DNA from: Clostridiaceae bacterium
GTDB taxonomy: Bacteria; Bacillota; Clostridia; Peptostreptococcales; Peptostreptococcaceae
Length of the DNA stretch: 52,040 nucleotides
Direction of reading: 5' to 3'
Assembly (NCBI GenBank): GCA_902362365.1
Contig: CABIVQ010000019.1
Span: 1-52,040 of the forward strand
Shown here: one piece after another, positions 49,691-52,040 of the stretch
Position numbering within the stretch: the stretch's first letter is position 1
Layout of the letters: each line of letters starts with the position of its first letter
Translations under genes and position numbers: made by a program
The notes under the pieces: model-generated
The model's database searches: none
Seen by the model: only the letters and a program-made list of their open reading frames with translations
What the model was told of the DNA's origin: nothing

Positions 49691-49733
49691 AATAAGTTAT
49701 CTCATGAATAATCTTGAGATAGCTTATTTTTTA
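49691..49733 (+). terminator. Terminator after the pentapeptide-repeat gene
   Basis: AATAAGTTATCTCA (49691-49704) pairs with TGAGATAGCTTATT (49715-49728) followed by TTTTTA. The next promoter's -35 box starts one base after the T-run. Confidence 0.88.
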
Positions 49734-49762
49734 TTGACAAAAGCAAGTAATAGAATTAAAAT
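49734..49762 (+). promoter_or_regulatory. Sigma-A promoter of the hsmRA-like operon
   Basis: A perfect -35 TTGACA (49734-49739), a 17-base spacer and a -10 TAAAAT (49757-49762). The tandem palindromes start directly after the -10, so a bound repressor would block RNA polymerase. Confidence 0.82.
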
Positions 49763-49798
49763 AGTTTGCATAGGAACTAAAAAGTTCGCATGCGAACT
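49763..49798 (+). promoter_or_regulatory. Tandem palindromic operator, probably for the MarR protein at 50308
   Basis: A perfect 16-bp palindrome AGTTCGCATGCGAACT (49783-49798) is preceded by a degenerate copy AGTTTGCATAGGAACT (49763-49778). Centres are 20 bases apart, two helical turns. The arrangement next to the -10 box and upstream of a marR gene indicates autoregulation, with cooperative binding of two dimers on one DNA face. Confidence 0.78.
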
Positions 49799-49825
49799 AC
49801 AATATATAAGTAGGAGGACAGAATT

Positions 49826-50290
49826 ATGAGCAATATAAGTAAAGATATATTAAAAGTAAGTAAGCAGACGTTATTATTAATAGCAGGTCTTGTTTGGTTG
49901 TTTGCAGGTTTTAGGGTATTCACTTTAGGAAAGGTTGATGTGAGTAATAATAAAGGGAATATAATTTTCGTTTTAGTGATTGCATTAGTAATATTTTACT
50001 TATTCTTTAATTTTATTTTTAGCAAGATGCTAAAAAAACATATTAAAAGAATTGTAAGTCATGAACTTGAAAAGAGATGTTTATTTGCTTTCTTTGATAA
50101 AAAAAGTTATTTTATTATGGGATTTATGATGTTCTTTGGAATAGGGATAAGAAGCTTAGGAATATTTAATCCAATATACTTAGGAAGTTTTTACTTAGGT
50201 TTAGGGGCGGCCCTATTTACATCAGGTGTATTATTCTTAATAAATTGGATTAATTTTAAAAATACTAAATTAAAATATATGAATCAATAG
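49826..50290 (+). CDS. Four-helix membrane protein of the hsmRA-like operon
   Basis: A 154-residue membrane protein with segments TLLLIAGLVWLFAGFRVFTL, IIFVLVIALVIFYLFFNFIF, YFIMGFMMFFGIGIRSLGIF and FYLGLGAALFTSGVLFLINW, and a basic loop (MLKKHIKRIVSHELEKR) after the second. I know no named family. It is the first gene behind the operator/promoter, with AGGAGG before ATG 49826, and lies 17 bases ahead of the marR gene. A haem or small-molecule efflux or membrane-sensing role is suggested only by its operon. Confidence 0.75.
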   Translation: MSNISKDILKVSKQTLLLIAGLVWLFAGFRVFTLGKVDVSNNKGNIIFVLVIALVIFYLFFNFIFSKMLKKHIKRIVSHELEKRCLFAFFDKKSYFIMGFMMFFGIGIRSLGIFNPIYLGSFYLGLGAALFTSGVLFLINWINFKNTKLKYMNQ

Positions 50291-50307
50291 ATAAAGGGGA
50301 AATTTAT

Positions 50308-50748
50308 ATGAAATACGACTCATTTGAAATTGCTATGCTTATTAAAGAAATATATGCAAGTACTATAGAAATAGTTAATGAGAATTTGAGTGGAAGTAAC
50401 CTTACTCATCAGCAAACTATGGTTATAAAATTAATAGCACATAAAGGTAGAATTACTATATCTGAACTATGTAAAGAAATGTCACTGGCGAAAGGAACTG
50501 TATCTGGTATAGTTAGTAGGCTAGAAGCTGCTGATTATGTGAAGAAAATTAAAGTGGAAAGTGATAAAAGAAACACCTATATAGAATTTTCTAATAAGGG
50601 AATAGAATATGCTAAAGATTTTAGACAGGAAATAAATAAAAGCTTTGATAAGATATTTGAAAATTTCACTGATGAAGAAGTAAAAGAAACTAAAGAAAGT
50701 TTAATTAAGTTAAGAAATAAATTAAAAGGAGAGAAAAAAAATGGATAG
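50308..50748 (+). CDS. hsmR: MarR-family regulator (HsmR-like)
   Basis: A 146-residue winged-helix repressor. The pattern is typical MarR: N-terminal dimerisation helices, then LTHQQTMVIKLIAHKGRITI, the recognition helix region SELCKEMSLAKGTVSGIVSR, the wing EAADYVKKIKVESDKRNTYI and a long C-terminal helix. It sits directly before an HsmA-like gene, overlapping it by eight bases. In C. difficile, HsmR is a MarR protein that responds to haem and controls hsmRA; the same pairing here supports the orthology. AAGGGGAAA precedes ATG 50308. The ligand is inferred from that parallel. Confidence 0.8.
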   Translation: MKYDSFEIAMLIKEIYASTIEIVNENLSGSNLTHQQTMVIKLIAHKGRITISELCKEMSLAKGTVSGIVSRLEAADYVKKIKVESDKRNTYIEFSNKGIEYAKDFRQEINKSFDKIFENFTDEEVKETKESLIKLRNKLKGEKKNG

Positions 50749-51136
50749 TACTTTAATATTTGCAATAGTAACAATAACGTTAGCGTTAGTATTTTATACA
50801 ATTGGTGTATTTGGCGAAAGAAGAGCTAAAAGTTTGAATAAAAATCATGTTATCATATTTTGGCTAGGTTTATTATGTGATACAACAGGAACTCTTACAA
50901 TGGGCAAGATTGCTAAATCTGGTGTAGAGGTTATGAACGTAGCAACACAAACTTTACATGGATTAACAGGTTTTTTAGCGATTGTATTGATGTTATTTCA
51001 TGCAGTATGGGCAACATGGGTACTATATAAAAATGATACAAAGAAAAAAGAGACATTCCATAAGTTTAGTATCATTGTTTGGATTATATGGTTAGTTCCA
51101 TACATTATAGGAATGATGATAGGTATGGGTAAATAA
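50741..51136 (+). CDS. hsmA: HsmA-family membrane protein (haem stress)
   Basis: A 131-residue protein with four predicted helices: LIFAIVTITLALVFYTIGVF, IIFWLGLLCDTTGTLTMGKI, LTGFLAIVLMLFHAVWATWV and IIVWIIWLVPYIIGMMIGMG. The CDTTGTLTM and LHGLTG...HAVWATWVL stretches match the TIGR03987/HsmA family. C. difficile HsmA binds haem and lowers haem and oxidative toxicity. His residues in THGL-like and FHAVW positions could be axial ligands (inference). The start ATG overlaps the marR end behind AAAGGAGAG. Confidence 0.82.
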   Translation: MDSTLIFAIVTITLALVFYTIGVFGERRAKSLNKNHVIIFWLGLLCDTTGTLTMGKIAKSGVEVMNVATQTLHGLTGFLAIVLMLFHAVWATWVLYKNDTKKKETFHKFSIIVWIIWLVPYIIGMMIGMGK

Positions 51137-51244
51137 TTTAATAAATAGAGTACTTTTACACTATGTTTAGTAGAGTAGATTTAAATTATAGAATTCAAAA
51201 AATAGCATAATATAATAATACTAACATTTAAAGGAGAGTACGAT

Positions 51245-51403
51245 ATGAGTAGGCCCCAAAATAGTATTATGTTTATGCTAATAATATTACTTTTATTATC
51301 TGTTACTTTGAACATATCTTTTTCTAAAAACTTAAAAGATGTATTTACTTATGAATCTCAATGTTTAATGAATAAAGAGCTAGGTAAAACTTCTGTTTAT
51401 TGA
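51245..51403 (+). CDS. 52-residue membrane-anchored peptide of unknown function
   Basis: ATG 51245 has AAAGGAGAG upstream and opens a 52-residue frame: a short polar start (SRPQNSI), a hydrophobic helix (MFMLIILLLLSVTLNISF) and a charged tail ending KELGKTSVY. Its stop lies inside the loop of the following hairpin. The good ribosome site and terminator support a real gene, but no family is known. It follows the hsmRA-like operon by about 110 bases, with a separate AT-rich promoter region possible. Confidence 0.55.
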   Translation: MSRPQNSIMFMLIILLLLSVTLNISFSKNLKDVFTYESQCLMNKELGKTSVY

Positions 51404-51425
51404 GGATCTTGCCTAGCTTCTTTAT
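51378..51425. terminator. Bidirectional terminator between the small ORF and the ECF gene
   Basis: AGCTAGGTAA (51378-51387) pairs with TTGCCTAGCT (51409-51418) with one G-T pair, followed by TCTTTATT on the + strand and CTTTATT on the minus strand. It serves the convergent genes 51245-51403 and 51436-51903. Confidence 0.7.
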
Positions 51426-51435
51426 TAATGATATT

Positions 51436-51903
51436 TTATATCTTTAATGATTTTACATATTTGATGTTACTTAAAGAATGAGATAAAGGTATTGCTAAAA
51501 CTATACTTACAGTTCCTTGGATTATATTAGATGGTATAGATCTAGCTGCAACAATAAAGCTTCCTTCTAAAATTGAACCAGCAATAAAGTAACCGAATAC
51601 CATAACTATCAGACCTATTAAAGTAGCTGATATGTTTTTAAAAATTGTATTACCTTTTCTTAGAATCAAACCAACAAAATAACCTTCACATCCCTTTATT
51701 ATTAACGTAAATAATGCCCAATGAGTATATCCACTTAGTAAGTCTGCAAGAGCAGAACCTATTCCTCCTGCTAACATACCTGATATTGGACCAAATAAAA
51801 TAGAGGATATAAATATAATAGAATCACCAATATTAACATATCCATTTGTTCCTGGAACTGGAATTTGTATAGCCATTGTAGCAATACAAACTAAAGCTAT
51901 CAT
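51436..51903 (-). CDS. ECF transporter S component (vitamin-binding subunit)
   Basis: A 155-residue integral membrane protein with about six helices: MAIQIPVPGTNGYVNIGDSI, IIFISSILFGPISGMLAGGI, GSALADLLSGYTHWALFTLI, GYFVGLILRKG and LIVMVFGYFIAGSILEG. The NIGDSIIF and GSALADLL motifs are typical of S components that bind a vitamin and use the shared EcfA/T module. The specific vitamin is not readable. The first ATG (51903) falls inside the conserved NGLMIALV segment; homologous residues (ATLEVLNGL) continue upstream in frame to 51949 without ATG, GTG or TTG. The gene may use a rare ATT start or be 5'-damaged. Confidence 0.82.
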   Translation of the reverse strand: MIALVCIATMAIQIPVPGTNGYVNIGDSIIFISSILFGPISGMLAGGIGSALADLLSGYTHWALFTLIIKGCEGYFVGLILRKGNTIFKNISATLIGLIVMVFGYFIAGSILEGSFIVAARSIPSNIIQGTVSIVLAIPLSHSLSNIKYVKSLKI

Positions 51904-51961
51904 AAGTCCATTTAAAACTTCTAGTGTTGCATTAATGTAAAATTTAATACTTTACAAAATG

Positions 51962-52011
51962 ACCCTCATGATTTTAGAGCTAACGCTCAATTATTATGAG
52001 GGTTGAAATTT
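51962..52011. terminator. Two-part hairpin upstream of the ECF gene
   Basis: ACCCTCAT (51962-51969) pairs with ATGAGGGT (51996-52003) and encloses GAGC-TAAC-GCTC (51977-51988). It could end a minus-strand gene lying beyond the window (an in-frame stop is visible at 52028-52026), or be a leader structure for the ECF gene. No known riboswitch consensus is recognised. Confidence 0.5.
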
Positions 52012-52040
52012 TTTCCATTTTATTTTTAGACGCACTTACC

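Noticed and set aside
52026..52040. Possible end of a minus-strand gene at the right edge (GKCV then stop)
   Set aside because: Only four codons are visible, so it cannot be supported as a gene.
1..52040. tRNA or rRNA genes, including a tRNA attachment site for the prophage
   Set aside because: No cloverleaf with a T-loop GTTCRAATC-type motif and matching stems was recognised by eye on either strand; a tRNA scan would be decisive.

Overview
The window is low-GC, AT-rich Firmicutes DNA with strong Shine-Dalgarno sites and many intrinsic terminators. Gene content points to a clostridium of the Peptostreptococcaceae type: an HsmRA-like haem-sensing operon as described in Clostridioides difficile, selenium-type molybdenum hydroxylase maturation genes, a clostridial RelA/SpoT-domain protein and an alanine/sodium symporter. 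A species cannot be named from sequence alone; Paraclostridium or Paeniclostridium relatives would fit.

Bases 1-20,542 are the late half of a siphovirus-type prophage, all on the + strand in canonical order: terminase small and large subunits, portal, Mu-F-like head protein, a DUF4406 enzyme, scaffold, decoration protein, major capsid, connector and stopper proteins, tail terminator, tail tube, tail chaperones, tape measure, Dit-like protein, two small tail genes, a 1599-residue tail-tip/S74 protein, holin and amidase endolysin. An IS4-type transposase start lies at the extreme left on the minus strand. No integrase, repressor or replication module is visible. Four reading-frame discontinuities occur: two at homopolymers (terminase small subunit, decoration protein) and two that look like programmed +1 frameshifts (a capsid extension at a CCC-A site, and a gpG/gpT-like tail chaperone pair).

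Bases 20,543-27,950 are an unusual accessory region. It holds an AP2-domain remnant, tandem 44-bp promoter-like repeats, a secreted metallo-beta-lactamase-fold protein with the same type of wall-binding repeats as the endolysin, two paralogous 32-33-residue membrane peptides on the minus strand, further tiny membrane ORFs, a ribbon-helix-helix-like protein, and a three-gene operon (pilin-like membrane protein, small membrane protein, 787-residue secretion/conjugation-type ATPase). It is followed by a multi-hairpin element and a cluster of DnaA-box-like and iteron-like repeats. I read this as the cargo or plasmid-like part of the integrated element; that is inference.

Bases 27,955-52,040 look chromosomal: PC4/YdbC, EamA transporter, alanine symporter, RecQ, a RelA/SpoT-domain protein, a molybdenum-cofactor cluster (yqeB, xdhC, mog, moaA, moaC, MOSC) facing a purine permease, a SNF2 helicase, a HAD phosphatase, thyA-folA, a membrane-anchored hydrolase, a fluoride riboswitch in front of a cation/proton antiporter, a pentapeptide-repeat protein, an hsmRA-like operon with a tandem palindromic operator, and an ECF transporter S component.
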